Of a stretch of 32,364 bases of DNA, positions 25,367 through 32,364 are shown one piece after another. The notes under the pieces were generated by a model. It was given only the letters and a program-made list of their open reading frames with translations. It ran no database searches and had not been told where the DNA came from. This stretch comes from Thermoanaerobaculia bacterium (GTDB lineage: Bacteria; Acidobacteriota; Thermoanaerobaculia; Gp7-AA8), in contig JADGNY010000076.1 in NCBI GenBank assembly GCA_017883235.1, forward strand, positions 1-32,364, in the 5' to 3' direction. The stretch's first letter is position 1, and every line of letters starts with the position of its first letter. Position numbers and translations under genes: made by a program.

Positions 25367-25867
25367 ATGAGCACCACGACACTCGTGTTCTCAGGGCGCA
25401 TGCATCGCCCCAATCGCCACGGATTCACAGTCGCCGAGCTGATCACGGTGACCGCGATCGTCGGAATCCTGGCGTCGATCGCTCTGCCTCTGGCGCGCTT
25501 CGGCCTGCGCCGGCAGAAGGAAGCCGAGCTCCTGCAGCACCTCAAGAAGATCACCTGGGCGATCGATCAGTATCATGACCTTCGGACAAGCGGCGTCATC
25601 AAGGAGCCGCCATCTCTGGGCCAGGGGCCGTATCCGAAGACACTCGAGGAATTGACGAAGCCAATCGAACTGATCGACGGGAAGAAACTGCGGCTTCTGA
25701 CCGTCCGCGATCTGATCGACCCGATGACCGGACGCAGCGAGTGGCGGACTGTTTCCAACACCGACGACCCCGACAGCAGTTCCTCGAACGACGACAATGT
25801 GTGGGACGTACATTCGAAGTCCACCGCGCCTGCCCTCGACGGGAAGACGCACTACAACGAGTGGTGA
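25367..25867 (+). CDS. Type IV prepilin-like / type II secretion pseudopilin-like protein
   Basis: The product has a class-typical prepilin signal: a short basic leader ending RHG, then FTVAELITVTAIVGILASIA. The conserved Gly(-1), Phe(+1) and Glu(+5) mark prepilin-peptidase cleavage and N-methylation. The rest (about 100 residues) resembles GspG-like minor pseudopilins, with a DPMTG turn and acidic Asp/Ser-rich stretch before the end. Two starts are possible: 25367 (166 residues, 19-residue leader) or ATG 25400 (8-residue leader); neither has a strong ribosome site. It begins a three-gene plus-strand cluster. Confidence 0.83.
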   Translation: MSTTTLVFSGRMHRPNRHGFTVAELITVTAIVGILASIALPLARFGLRRQKEAELLQHLKKITWAIDQYHDLRTSGVIKEPPSLGQGPYPKTLEELTKPIELIDGKKLRLLTVRDLIDPMTGRSEWRTVSNTDDPDSSSSNDDNVWDVHSKSTAPALDGKTHYNEW

Positions 25868-25898
25868 GTCGATCCGCCTTCTATAATCACGCTCGCGT

Positions 25899-28130
25899 AT
25901 GCCATCACGTTGGCTCGAGAGACCGCTCGTCGCCAACGCAATCGTCGCCGGCAGCCTGATCGTTGTCGCACTCGCGGCCTTCTGGAGAGTTTTCAACGGA
26001 ACCGCAACCTTTTTTCTCCGTGATCTGCTGACGACACATATCCCGGCTTTCGCGCTCTTCGATCGGCTCCGGTACTCGGTCCTCAATCCTGCCTGGTCTC
26101 AGGGAGCGCCGTGGTCGGGCAATCCGAATCTTCTCGTCTACTACCCGACCATCCATCAGGCGGGCTTCGTCTCCGTTCACATCCTTCTTCACCTCGCAAT
26201 TGGCTTCGCGGGCATGGCCGTCTTCACCCGACGCGCCCTCGGCGTGAGCCGCGAGGGTGCGCTCCTCAGTGGAATTCTCTACATCGGCAGCGGATACGTC
26301 CTGTCGAGCGCTTCGTTTCTGAACGCGGTGACAACCATCGCCTGGGTGCCGTGGCTCCTGTTCGCGTCCGACGAGCGCGCAATCGAGCGGATGTGGCTGC
26401 GCATCATCGCGTGCACGATCGCTATCGTTCTGCTCGTGCTGGGTGGTGAGCCCACGCTGGCAGTCATGGCAATCTGTGTGTGCGTAGCGCGGCTCGCGGT
26501 CGTAAACCGGCGAGCACTCGCGGGTTTCGCCTCTTCGCTGGCCCTCGCAGCGGCGCTCCTCGCGCCGTTGGGCGTACTCGTATGGAAGGCCGGCAGCGAC
26601 TCGGCGCGCGCAGTAACCGGCTATACGTTCGACGAGACCATGCGTGCGTCGCTCCACCCGGCGCGTCTACTCGAGATCGTCACGCCCTTCATTTTCGGAC
26701 GGCCCGATCGGATGGTGCACGGAGCCTGGTGGGGATTCATGGTCTCGCGCAACGCCCCTCCCTACATCTACTCGCTCTCCTGGAGCGTTCTCGCGCTGCT
26801 CATGATCGTCTTCAGTTCGCAGTCCACTCGCGAGTCGCGTTTTTGGCTTGTTGCTGCGATTGCCGGTCTGGTTCTCGCGTGCGGAGGATATCTGCCGGGA
26901 GCGGAGACCGCTTACAAAGCGTTGCCTCACGTGTGGCGATATCCGATCAAATTCGCCTTCATGACGGTAATCGCGGGCAGTCTCCTCGCGGGAAAAGCGC
27001 TGGACAGTACGCTTGCTTCGAAGCGGCAGAAACGACGCAGCGTCTCGCTTTGGTTTGCCGTTTTCTCTGCGATTTTCGCTGCAGTGGGAGGTTTCTGCCT
27101 CCGCAGCCCCACGGCCGCGGCAGAGCCGCTGATCGCGCGCTGGTGGGACGATTCCTGGCGAAACAACGCGGCGGCCGTTGTTGGACCGCTGGTACGCGGC
27201 GGCGGATGGCATCTATTGATGCTCAGCGGACTTGGCGCGCTTTGCTTCATCATCCTGCGAAGAGACGGCGCCTGGCGCAGCACAGCGATTGTCTTGCTGA
27301 TCATCGCGGAGACCGTGTCGAGTGCCGCGCCGCTATTTCCGACTGTAGATACAGCTACCGTTGCTCGCCCGTCGCCCTTCGTGCAACGCGCGCTTGGCCT
27401 CGGCCTGATTTACGAGCGTGCCGGCAAGGACCTCGATGCCGTGCGCCGAGGATTGAATGGCAGGTATCCAGCGGACGAGGCTCAATGGATGGCTGTCGCG
27501 CAAGCGAGACAGGCGTGGGCAACGACCGGGTCGATGTTCGGCGTGCGCTACGCCTTTAACCACGACCCCGACGGCAGCTACCCGGAACGCATCGATTACG
27601 TCTCCGACCTCCTCAACCAGCGGAGTTGGCCCGAGCGGCTGAAATGGCTGCGTGCGGCTGGCGTGCGAGGTGTGATCACCTACGATCCCGCCAGCCTCGG
27701 CGACGGTTACGACTGCGTCGCGAAAGAGGCGGAATACGGAGTGCCCGCATTTCTCTGTGCCATTCGCGAGCCGCTTCCCGAGATCCGCCGATCCAGTCAC
27801 GTCGTCGCCGTCAACGACCGGATCGAAGCGGCGGTAGGGGTCGAAGACAGCTCGTGTGATCCAGCGGACTGCACGGTGATCGAGGGGGGCCTCTCACTCG
27901 CAGGCAGTGCGGACGCGAACGTTCACGCAAGCGTCTTGTCTGATACCGGCGACCGGATCGAGGTCGTGACAAATGGTTCGACGCCCGCGGTCTTGTTCAT
28001 CGCCCGCGCGTATCAAAAACATGCTTCAGCCATTGTGAACGGAAAGCCGGCAACGACGTTCCCCGCCGATATCGCTTTCACAGCCGTTCCCGTCCCCGCG
28101 GGAAAGGTTGACGTCGTCGTGGTCTGGTGA
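25899..28130 (+). CDS. YfhO-like polytopic membrane protein
   Basis: The 743-residue product has about 11-13 membrane helices over residues 10-470. A soluble C-terminal domain ends in TPAVLFIARAYQKHASAIVN and a VPVPAGKVDVVVVW strand. Helix spacing, the WSQGAPWSGNPNLL loop and the C-terminal beta domain are typical of the YfhO family, GT-C-fold-like proteins that have been linked to cell-surface glycosylation. The donor and acceptor are unknown. It follows the prepilin-like gene by 31 bases and precedes the TPR gene by 19 bases, suggesting co-transcription. Confidence 0.8.
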   Translation: MPSRWLERPLVANAIVAGSLIVVALAAFWRVFNGTATFFLRDLLTTHIPAFALFDRLRYSVLNPAWSQGAPWSGNPNLLVYYPTIHQAGFVSVHILLHLAIGFAGMAVFTRRALGVSREGALLSGILYIGSGYVLSSASFLNAVTTIAWVPWLLFASDERAIERMWLRIIACTIAIVLLVLGGEPTLAVMAICVCVARLAVVNRRALAGFASSLALAAALLAPLGVLVWKAGSDSARAVTGYTFDETMRASLHPARLLEIVTPFIFGRPDRMVHGAWWGFMVSRNAPPYIYSLSWSVLALLMIVFSSQSTRESRFWLVAAIAGLVLACGGYLPGAETAYKALPHVWRYPIKFAFMTVIAGSLLAGKALDSTLASKRQKRRSVSLWFAVFSAIFAAVGGFCLRSPTAAAEPLIARWWDDSWRNNAAAVVGPLVRGGGWHLLMLSGLGALCFIILRRDGAWRSTAIVLLIIAETVSSAAPLFPTVDTATVARPSPFVQRALGLGLIYERAGKDLDAVRRGLNGRYPADEAQWMAVAQARQAWATTGSMFGVRYAFNHDPDGSYPERIDYVSDLLNQRSWPERLKWLRAAGVRGVITYDPASLGDGYDCVAKEAEYGVPAFLCAIREPLPEIRRSSHVVAVNDRIEAAVGVEDSSCDPADCTVIEGGLSLAGSADANVHASVLSDTGDRIEVVTNGSTPAVLFIARAYQKHASAIVNGKPATTFPADIAFTAVPVPAGKVDVVVVW

Positions 28131-28149
28131 GTCACCGCGGAAGCACAGC

Positions 28150-28593
28150 ATGCAATTCCAGCAGGCGGAGCACGAATTCTTCGTTGGCCATCAAGTGGAT
28201 TCCGAGAACTTCGACGTATGGATCGGGCAAGCGGTCTGCTGGTGGAAGCAAGGCAACGTTGCTAAATCGGAAGCGGCGCTGGCTGGTGCGGAACGGCGGG
28301 TTCGGAGTAACGCTGATCATCTGAAGCTGAATGGACATAAGGAGCGAATGGCACGGTCCCGTCACGACGCCGTCGCCCTGGAGCGTATCCTGCGCGAAAA
28401 CATGTCTCTTGACCCTCAGTCCCCCTGGGCTCACGGCAACTACGCTCTCTTCCTGAAGGGGCAACGGCGATACGACGAGGCAATCGTCGAATACAAGAAA
28501 GCCCTTGCCATCGCCCCCTATCCGCTGGCTGAGCACCAACTGGCCGAGGCGGAGAAACTCCGCAACGAGTCTCGCCAGAACTCACATCGGTAG
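28150..28593 (+). CDS. TPR-repeat protein
   Basis: The 147-residue product has at least two tetratricopeptide repeats (about 10-45 and 90-125; the second reads SPWAHGNYALFLKGQRRYDE then AIVEYKKALAIAP). No signal peptide or membrane segment is seen from this ATG, so it is probably cytoplasmic. It may be the surviving part of a longer TPR protein, as the first repeat begins abruptly. The partner is unknown. It is last in the prepilin-YfhO-TPR cluster. Confidence 0.65.
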   Translation: MQFQQAEHEFFVGHQVDSENFDVWIGQAVCWWKQGNVAKSEAALAGAERRVRSNADHLKLNGHKERMARSRHDAVALERILRENMSLDPQSPWAHGNYALFLKGQRRYDEAIVEYKKALAIAPYPLAEHQLAEAEKLRNESRQNSHR

Positions 28594-28677
28594 GCTTGGA
28601 CGCCTAACCGCGGTCCGACGACTGAGAGTGCAGTAATCAGGACGTGGGGCGTTTGGCGTGATCGCTGACGACCTCCT

Positions 28678-28899
28678 TTACTCTGGCTGGATCGTACTCG
28701 ACATACCCAACCCAACTCTGCCGTCAGAGGTCTTTGTGGTCTCAGTGTTCTTGACGAGACTTTCCAGCATCCAGCCTTGCCAACCGCAAGCGTCGGGTGT
28801 GAGGCCGCACACCGAATAAGTGATCCAAGCATAATCTGGGGAATCGACGTCTTTCAATTCTATCTCAAGCAAGTCACCGCTACGGGTTCGGCGATGCAC
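28678..28899 (-). CDS. Small hypothetical protein of the Rhs island
   Basis: The product is 73 residues from a GTG start (28899); no ATG exists in frame before an upstream stop. The reading DLLEIELKDVDSPDYAWITY and CGWQGWMLESLV looks like genuine protein, with three Trp and balanced charge, but no family is recognised. It could be the end of a broken gene. It follows the 128-codon secreted-protein gene by 26 bases on the same strand and may be a leftover immunity or accessory gene. Confidence 0.4.
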   Translation of the reverse strand: MHRRTRSGDLLEIELKDVDSPDYAWITYSVCGLTPDACGWQGWMLESLVKNTETTKTSDGRVGLGMSSTIQPE

Positions 28900-28924
28900 C
28901 CACCCGCATTGTCTCCGCGCACCC

Positions 28925-29308
28925 TCATGGCGGCGTGTCAGGCATCACTCGCTGCCATTCGCCATCGGACCAAAAGAACGCGGCGCTGCCTCGATTCCGC
29001 ACAGGTCCTTCGGAAGAAAGGACGCAGTGGATGGAGCCATCTGACCTACGTGTTGTTTTGATGTCGATCGCATTTCCCCACCCATCCGCGCACGTGCCTC
29101 GGTCAAGTCGAAGACCGGAACGCCGCAGAATCGCCGTGCAGTCATTGGTCAAAATCCCTGCAGTCCGGCAAGCCCTGCCAACCTGCGAAATATGCGTCGT
29201 CGTAATCTTCATCCGATGGCGCTCAAATTGCCGCAAAAGCCACGGCAAAGCAAGAGCAAAGCCGACAACAAGAATCGACACGGATCCGATGATTGTTTTT
29301 GAACGCAT
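28925..29308 (-). CDS. Membrane-anchored or exported hypothetical protein of the Rhs island
   Basis: The 127-residue product has one N-terminal hydrophobic helix (IIGSVSILVVGFALALPWLL) and a periplasmic part with four cysteines. CADGWGNAIDI and a SSEGPV turn resemble the C-terminal part of GspG-like pseudopilins, but there is no prepilin cleavage site. The ATG at 29308 begins within 4 bases of the stop of the Rhs fragment upstream. That position, plus export, makes it a possible immunity protein of a lost toxin tip. This is an inference from location. Confidence 0.5.
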   Translation of the reverse strand: MRSKTIIGSVSILVVGFALALPWLLRQFERHRMKITTTHISQVGRACRTAGILTNDCTAILRRSGLRLDRGTCADGWGNAIDIKTTRRSDGSIHCVLSSEGPVRNRGSAAFFWSDGEWQRVMPDTPP

Positions 29309-29311
29309 CAC

Positions 29312-30575
29312 TTAGTTGCCCATCGTCAACACGCGCTGTTCGTTCGGATTGATCAGTCCTTCCCTCGAAAGAAGGAACAAGAGCGTTCCGTTGACTTTCT
29401 TGCTATCCGCCGGTTCCGGCCGTCGATAACGTAGTCTACCGCTGTCCCGTTGGCGAGCGTGACGTGGGTGAGGTTCCCCAGTTCGTCGTAGGTGAAGGCT
29501 GTTGCCCCATTCGCGTCGGTCCGTGTCGATAGCTCGCCGGCCGCGGTGTAGGCGTAGCTCGTGGCGTTGTAGGTGAGCAGGCGATCCTGGGCGTCATAGC
29601 TACCTACTTCGGCGCCCTCCGCCGTGGTGCGCGTGAGGCGGTTGCCGTTCCCGTCGTACGTGTAGTGGCTGATGTTCACGCCGTCCTTCGTGACGTCGGT
29701 GAGCCGCCCCGAGGGGTCGTAGCCGTAACTGAACTGCGAGGTAACGCCGGCGACGTTCTCGCTCTTCTGAGCGATCCGTCCGACGTCGTCGCGTGTGTAC
29801 TGCTGGTTGAACACCTCGGCTCCTCCGTAGGTCGCCACGTAACTCAGCGGCTCGGCGAAGGAATTGTACGTCCATGTGTCGTTCAGGCTTCCGATCGAGG
29901 TGCCGGTGAGCAGGCCGTTCTGCGGGTCGCGGCTGAGCGCCAGGTCGCCGGCTCCGACGAGCAGCCGGTCCTCATCGTAGGAGAAAGCGATGGCGCTGCA
30001 GGCCAGGGTTACGGCCGTCGGGCAGTTCACCGTCTCCGCGCTGACGGCGAAGTTGTTGTCGTAGTCCCAGTGCATCGATCCAACCACGCCTCCGGTCCAG
30101 GTTGCGTCGGTCAGGAGCGAGCCATCGTAGGGGAAGGTCATCAGGCCCCCATCGGGGGCGGTGATGGAGGTTAGATTGCCGCTCGTGGCGTCGTGCGCAT
30201 ACTGGTAGGTTCCCCTTGCGATCGCGAGCGTGGCGAGCCGTCCGGCGCCGTCGTATCCGAGCGCCACCGTGCTGCTGTCGGGCCTGGTGACCAGTGTCAA
30301 TTGCTTGTCGCGGTTGTAGGCGTATTGGGTTGCACCACCGTTGGGAACCGGCTGAACAACTCGACTGCTCCGTAGGTCACCACGTAACTCAGCGGCTTAG
30401 CGAAGGAATTGTACGTCCATGTGTCGTTCAGGTTCCGATCAAGGTGCCAGTCCGGAGGTGGTTCTGCGGATCGGCTGAGGACGAGGTCCACCGGCTCCGA
30501 CTGCAGCCGGTCCTCGTCGCAAGAGAAGCTGACGTTGCAGGCCAGGGTGAACGCGGTCGGGCAGTTCGCCCACAC
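29312..30575 (-). pseudogene. Frameshifted, internally duplicated Rhs/YD-repeat fragment
   Basis: The reading carries many YD repeats (YGYDPSGRLTDVTKDGV, YTYDGNGNRLTR, FTYDELGNLTHVTLANG). The frame breaks near 29395-29410, where IDGRNRRIA should continue as KKVNGT, and again near 30335-30350. The region 30351-30575 is a decayed direct copy of about 29803-30032 (shared LNDTWTYNSFA(E/K)PLSYV). The stretch 29443-29600 is about 90 percent identical by eye to 32211-32364 of the Rhs gene at the window edge. This is a displaced Rhs C-terminal segment, not a working toxin. The last reading stops at 29312. Confidence 0.82.
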
Positions 30576-30619
30576 CGACGCTCGGCACGCGCGGCCCGGC
30601 TCATGTCTTCCGAAGCCGT

Positions 30620-30645
30620 GCTCAGGCAACTCGAGACACCTGAGC
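30620..30645. terminator. Small stem-loop after the candidate immunity gene
   Basis: GCTCAGG (30620-30626) and CCTGAGC (30639-30645) pair across 12 bases, about 45 bases past the stop of the exported gene at 30688. There is no T-run. It is only a possible transcription end. Confidence 0.25.
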
Positions 30646-30687
30646 GGCGAAGCGCGCCAACCAGTTTGCGACTTGTGCACAACTTCC

Positions 30688-31305
30688 CTAGGTCGTTTCG
30701 GTCTTATAAATCTCGATTTCGTCGACACCATCTGTACTGCTGTGAAGGTTAACCCCCACCACAACATCTACGTAGATGGTGCGACCGTTTCCCATGACCT
30801 CGCGAAGCGACGTGTGCCGGTACGAACACGAGTGCGCATCACTCTTGAAAGGAACGCCCATAAGGCGCCTTACCGCTTGGCGACTCATCCCCAGTCGAAG
30901 CAGTCCGGACGTTGTCATCGATCGCCTGACGAGCGGTGAGCGAGCGCAGTCACGACCAAGTCGGTGCGAAACGAAGCGAATCTGAGAGATCGTCTTCCAT
31001 GCGCCCGCTGATCCGGAAGTGAAGATCATGGTGGTATTGTCACCAGACAACGCAGACACGTAACAAATGCTCCGGGGACTCTCGTCAGTGCCATCCTCGT
31101 TGAACACGTGACTTTCCCCAAGAAGTCGCTGAACATCGCTAAACGTCGATTTCCCTACTTCGAAGCCAATGATCGTAAGATTTCGCCGAACGCTGAATGA
31201 GGTCTGTGACTGAGTTGCCGCAGTGACTGTTGGCGGTTGCACCACACATGGCGCCAACAGCAAGCCGAGCAATGGCAGAGCTATGACTCGCGTTTGAGAG
31301 ATCAT
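30688..31305 (-). CDS. Exported candidate immunity protein for the Rhs toxin
   Basis: The 205-residue product starts with a signal peptide (VIALPLLGLLLAPC; Cys20 could be a lipobox cysteine) and so should reach the periplasm. Two BamE/SmpA-like motifs are visible: FEVGKSTFSDVQRLLGE (48-64) and LRLGMSRQAVRRLMGVP (136-152). The protein may therefore be a tandem of two such small domains. Its ATG overlaps the stop of the Rhs toxin gene (ATGA), the strict coupling seen for toxin-immunity pairs. A periplasmic location fits protection against a peptidoglycan-directed toxin. The pairing is inferred from position, export and overlap. Confidence 0.7.
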   Translation of the reverse strand: MISQTRVIALPLLGLLLAPCVVQPPTVTAATQSQTSFSVRRNLTIIGFEVGKSTFSDVQRLLGESHVFNEDGTDESPRSICYVSALSGDNTTMIFTSGSAGAWKTISQIRFVSHRLGRDCARSPLVRRSMTTSGLLRLGMSRQAVRRLMGVPFKSDAHSCSYRHTSLREVMGNGRTIYVDVVVGVNLHSSTDGVDEIEIYKTETT

Positions 31306-32363
31306 TTTTCGACAACCGTTAGTGTGCCACCACCCGCGTCGTCGATCGCATCCCGGGTGGATCTGCTCATGATAATGCAGCCTTCCGACGCCTCGCCTGG
31401 ATGTGATGCACTGTCACCGTGAATCAAGAATCCACTTCTTTCAGGCGAACACATGTTGTTCCCCGAGTCCGGAGTCAACGGAAGTACTTTGGGGCCGTGA
31501 GTCGTCGTGTCATACGCTGTCCCGATACTGTAGGTGCCACGAGGTATAGGATCCTCGTCAATATCGCATTGGTTTGACGGGCTGTTCTTCTTGGCGCCCT
31601 TACCTGAGTAGCCTGCTTCGTCGACAATTCCTTTTTTTGTTCCATTATCAACACAGGTTAGTTGTCCCGTCTCTTGATGGTCTGTGCACGTCGCCGTCAA
31701 ACCGGTCGCGTCAACGAGATTAACCGGGTCGGCGAAAACATACCCGTAGAGATTAGCGCCTCGCCCGAGAAATGAAACCGGATCCTTGGCTGTCCATCGG
31801 CCCGTTTGTGGGTCGTAGTCCCTGGCGCCGAAGCGAACTAGTTTCGTGCCAGCATCGTATAAGCCGCCGGCGAAGCCGAACGGCTGAAAGCCGGGGTTGG
31901 TGTCGCTCAGGACATTGCCGAATTCGTCAAAATCCATCCGTTGCGCGACGCTTCCGTCGTCGACTCTAATGATCAGGCGTGGGCTTCCACGGTGGTCGGC
32001 GATCACACGATAGGTAATATCTCCCTTGATGATCAAATCTGGAGTGTTCGGATGCGTAGCGTACACAAAACGTGTTACGACATCGCCATTGGCGTCGAGC
32101 TCGGCGGCCGGACTGACGCGGCCCGTGTAGATGAACCGCTGAGCAAATGTTCCATTAATTTTCTCGCCAACTCGTTTATTCTGGCCGTCGATGAGGTAGT
32201 CGATTGCTGGTCCGTTGGCGAGCGTAACGTGGTTGAGGTTGCCCAGTTCGTCGTAGGTGAAGGACGTTGTCCCGTTCGAGTCGGTCCGTGTCGAAAGCTC
32301 GCCAGCCGCGGTGTAGGCGTAGCTCGTCGCGTTGTAGGTGAGCAGGCGGTCCTGGGCGTCGTA
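31302..32363 (-). CDS. Rhs protein C-terminus with a Tlde1/DUF2778-like toxin domain (5' end beyond window)
   Basis: The frame is open without a stop from 31302 to the window edge, so this is the last 353 codons of a larger gene. The core part has YD repeats and the classical Rhs end: RLIIRVDDGSVAQRMDFDEF, DYDPQTGRWTAKDPVSFLG, LYGYVFADPVNLVDATGL. Past 31698 comes a new tip of 131 residues. It carries PRGTYSIGTAYD, SGFLIHGD and ASEGCIIM, with His and Cys 14 residues apart (Cys codon 31377-31379). This matches Tlde1-type L,D-transpeptidase-like effectors that damage peptidoglycan. Delivery (T6SS or other) cannot be told from the window. Confidence 0.82.
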   Translation of the reverse strand, partial: YDAQDRLLTYNATSYAYTAAGELSTRTDSNGTTSFTYDELGNLNHVTLANGPAIDYLIDGQNKRVGEKINGTFAQRFIYTGRVSPAAELDANGDVVTRFVYATHPNTPDLIIKGDITYRVIADHRGSPRLIIRVDDGSVAQRMDFDEFGNVLSDTNPGFQPFGFAGGLYDAGTKLVRFGARDYDPQTGRWTAKDPVSFLGRGANLYGYVFADPVNLVDATGLTATCTDHQETGQLTCVDNGTKKGIVDEAGYSGKGAKKNSPSNQCDIDEDPIPRGTYSIGTAYDTTTHGPKVLPLTPDSGNNMCSPERSGFLIHGDSASHPGEASEGCIIMSRSTRDAIDDAGGGTLTVVEK

Positions 32364-32364
32364 G

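Noticed and set aside
29665-30174. 169-codon plus-strand frame in the Rhs fragment
   Set aside because: It is antisense to clear YD repeats, and its Val/Gly/Arg-rich reading has no motif.

Overview
The window is GC-rich and densely coded. No rRNA, tRNA or CRISPR array was recognised. The gene mix suggests a Gram-negative, respiring, soil- or sediment-type bacterium: a bacterial V/A-type ATPase operon, a TolC/RND export operon, a large multihaem cytochrome, a prepilin, Rhs toxins, and many REP-like palindromes that also run into coding regions. I would guess Acidobacteriota or a neighbouring phylum. That placement is an inference from gene content and repeat style, not from a marker gene.

Region by region. 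1-2.7 kb (minus strand): exported tandem-rhodanese sulfurtransferase, di-iron Fe-S repair protein (RIC/ScdA type) and an Fnr-like regulator with N-terminal cysteines, a small nitrosative/redox-stress group. 2.9-10.9 kb (plus strand): a nine-gene V/A-type ATPase operon in the order G/H-like, C, I, K, F, E, A, B, D, mostly with start/stop overlaps. The C-subunit gene carries four REP-type palindromes in frame. 10.9-11.76 kb: a REP-associated tyrosine transposase (RAYT) followed by two identical 47-bp arms in inverted orientation, lying between convergent operons. 11.8-17.6 kb (minus strand): DUF2892 membrane protein, TolC-type channel, lipoprotein adaptor and RND pump, all overlapping, with a divergent ArsR-family regulator and palindromic operator. 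17.7-19.9 kb (minus strand): B12-binding radical SAM protein whose reading frame continues through REP copies and antisense through arsR. 19.9-21.75 kb: repeat-rich region with a 42-43-bp tandem array, a small zinc-ribbon-like gene, a mosaic of palindromes bracketed by 33-bp imperfect inverted repeats, and a membrane-protein remnant.

21.8-25.2 kb: secreted beta-propeller protein, convergent with an electron-transfer pair (small cytochrome c, and an 11-haem cytochrome c fused to a cytochrome b561-like membrane domain). 25.4-28.6 kb (plus strand): prepilin-like protein, YfhO-like membrane protein and a TPR protein. 28.7-32.4 kb (minus strand): an Rhs island. An Rhs core enters from the right edge and ends in a C-terminal domain resembling the Tlde1/DUF2778 L,D-transpeptidase-like toxins. 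Its stop overlaps the start of an exported protein that is the natural immunity candidate. Downstream come a frameshifted, internally duplicated Rhs fragment and two small genes, the usual look of a toxin-tip replacement site.

The strongest candidates for something new are the Rhs-Tlde1-like toxin with its exported, BamE-motif-like partner; the REP/RAYT system that has altered the coding sequence of at least two host genes; and the terminal-inverted-repeat-bracketed palindrome mosaic.
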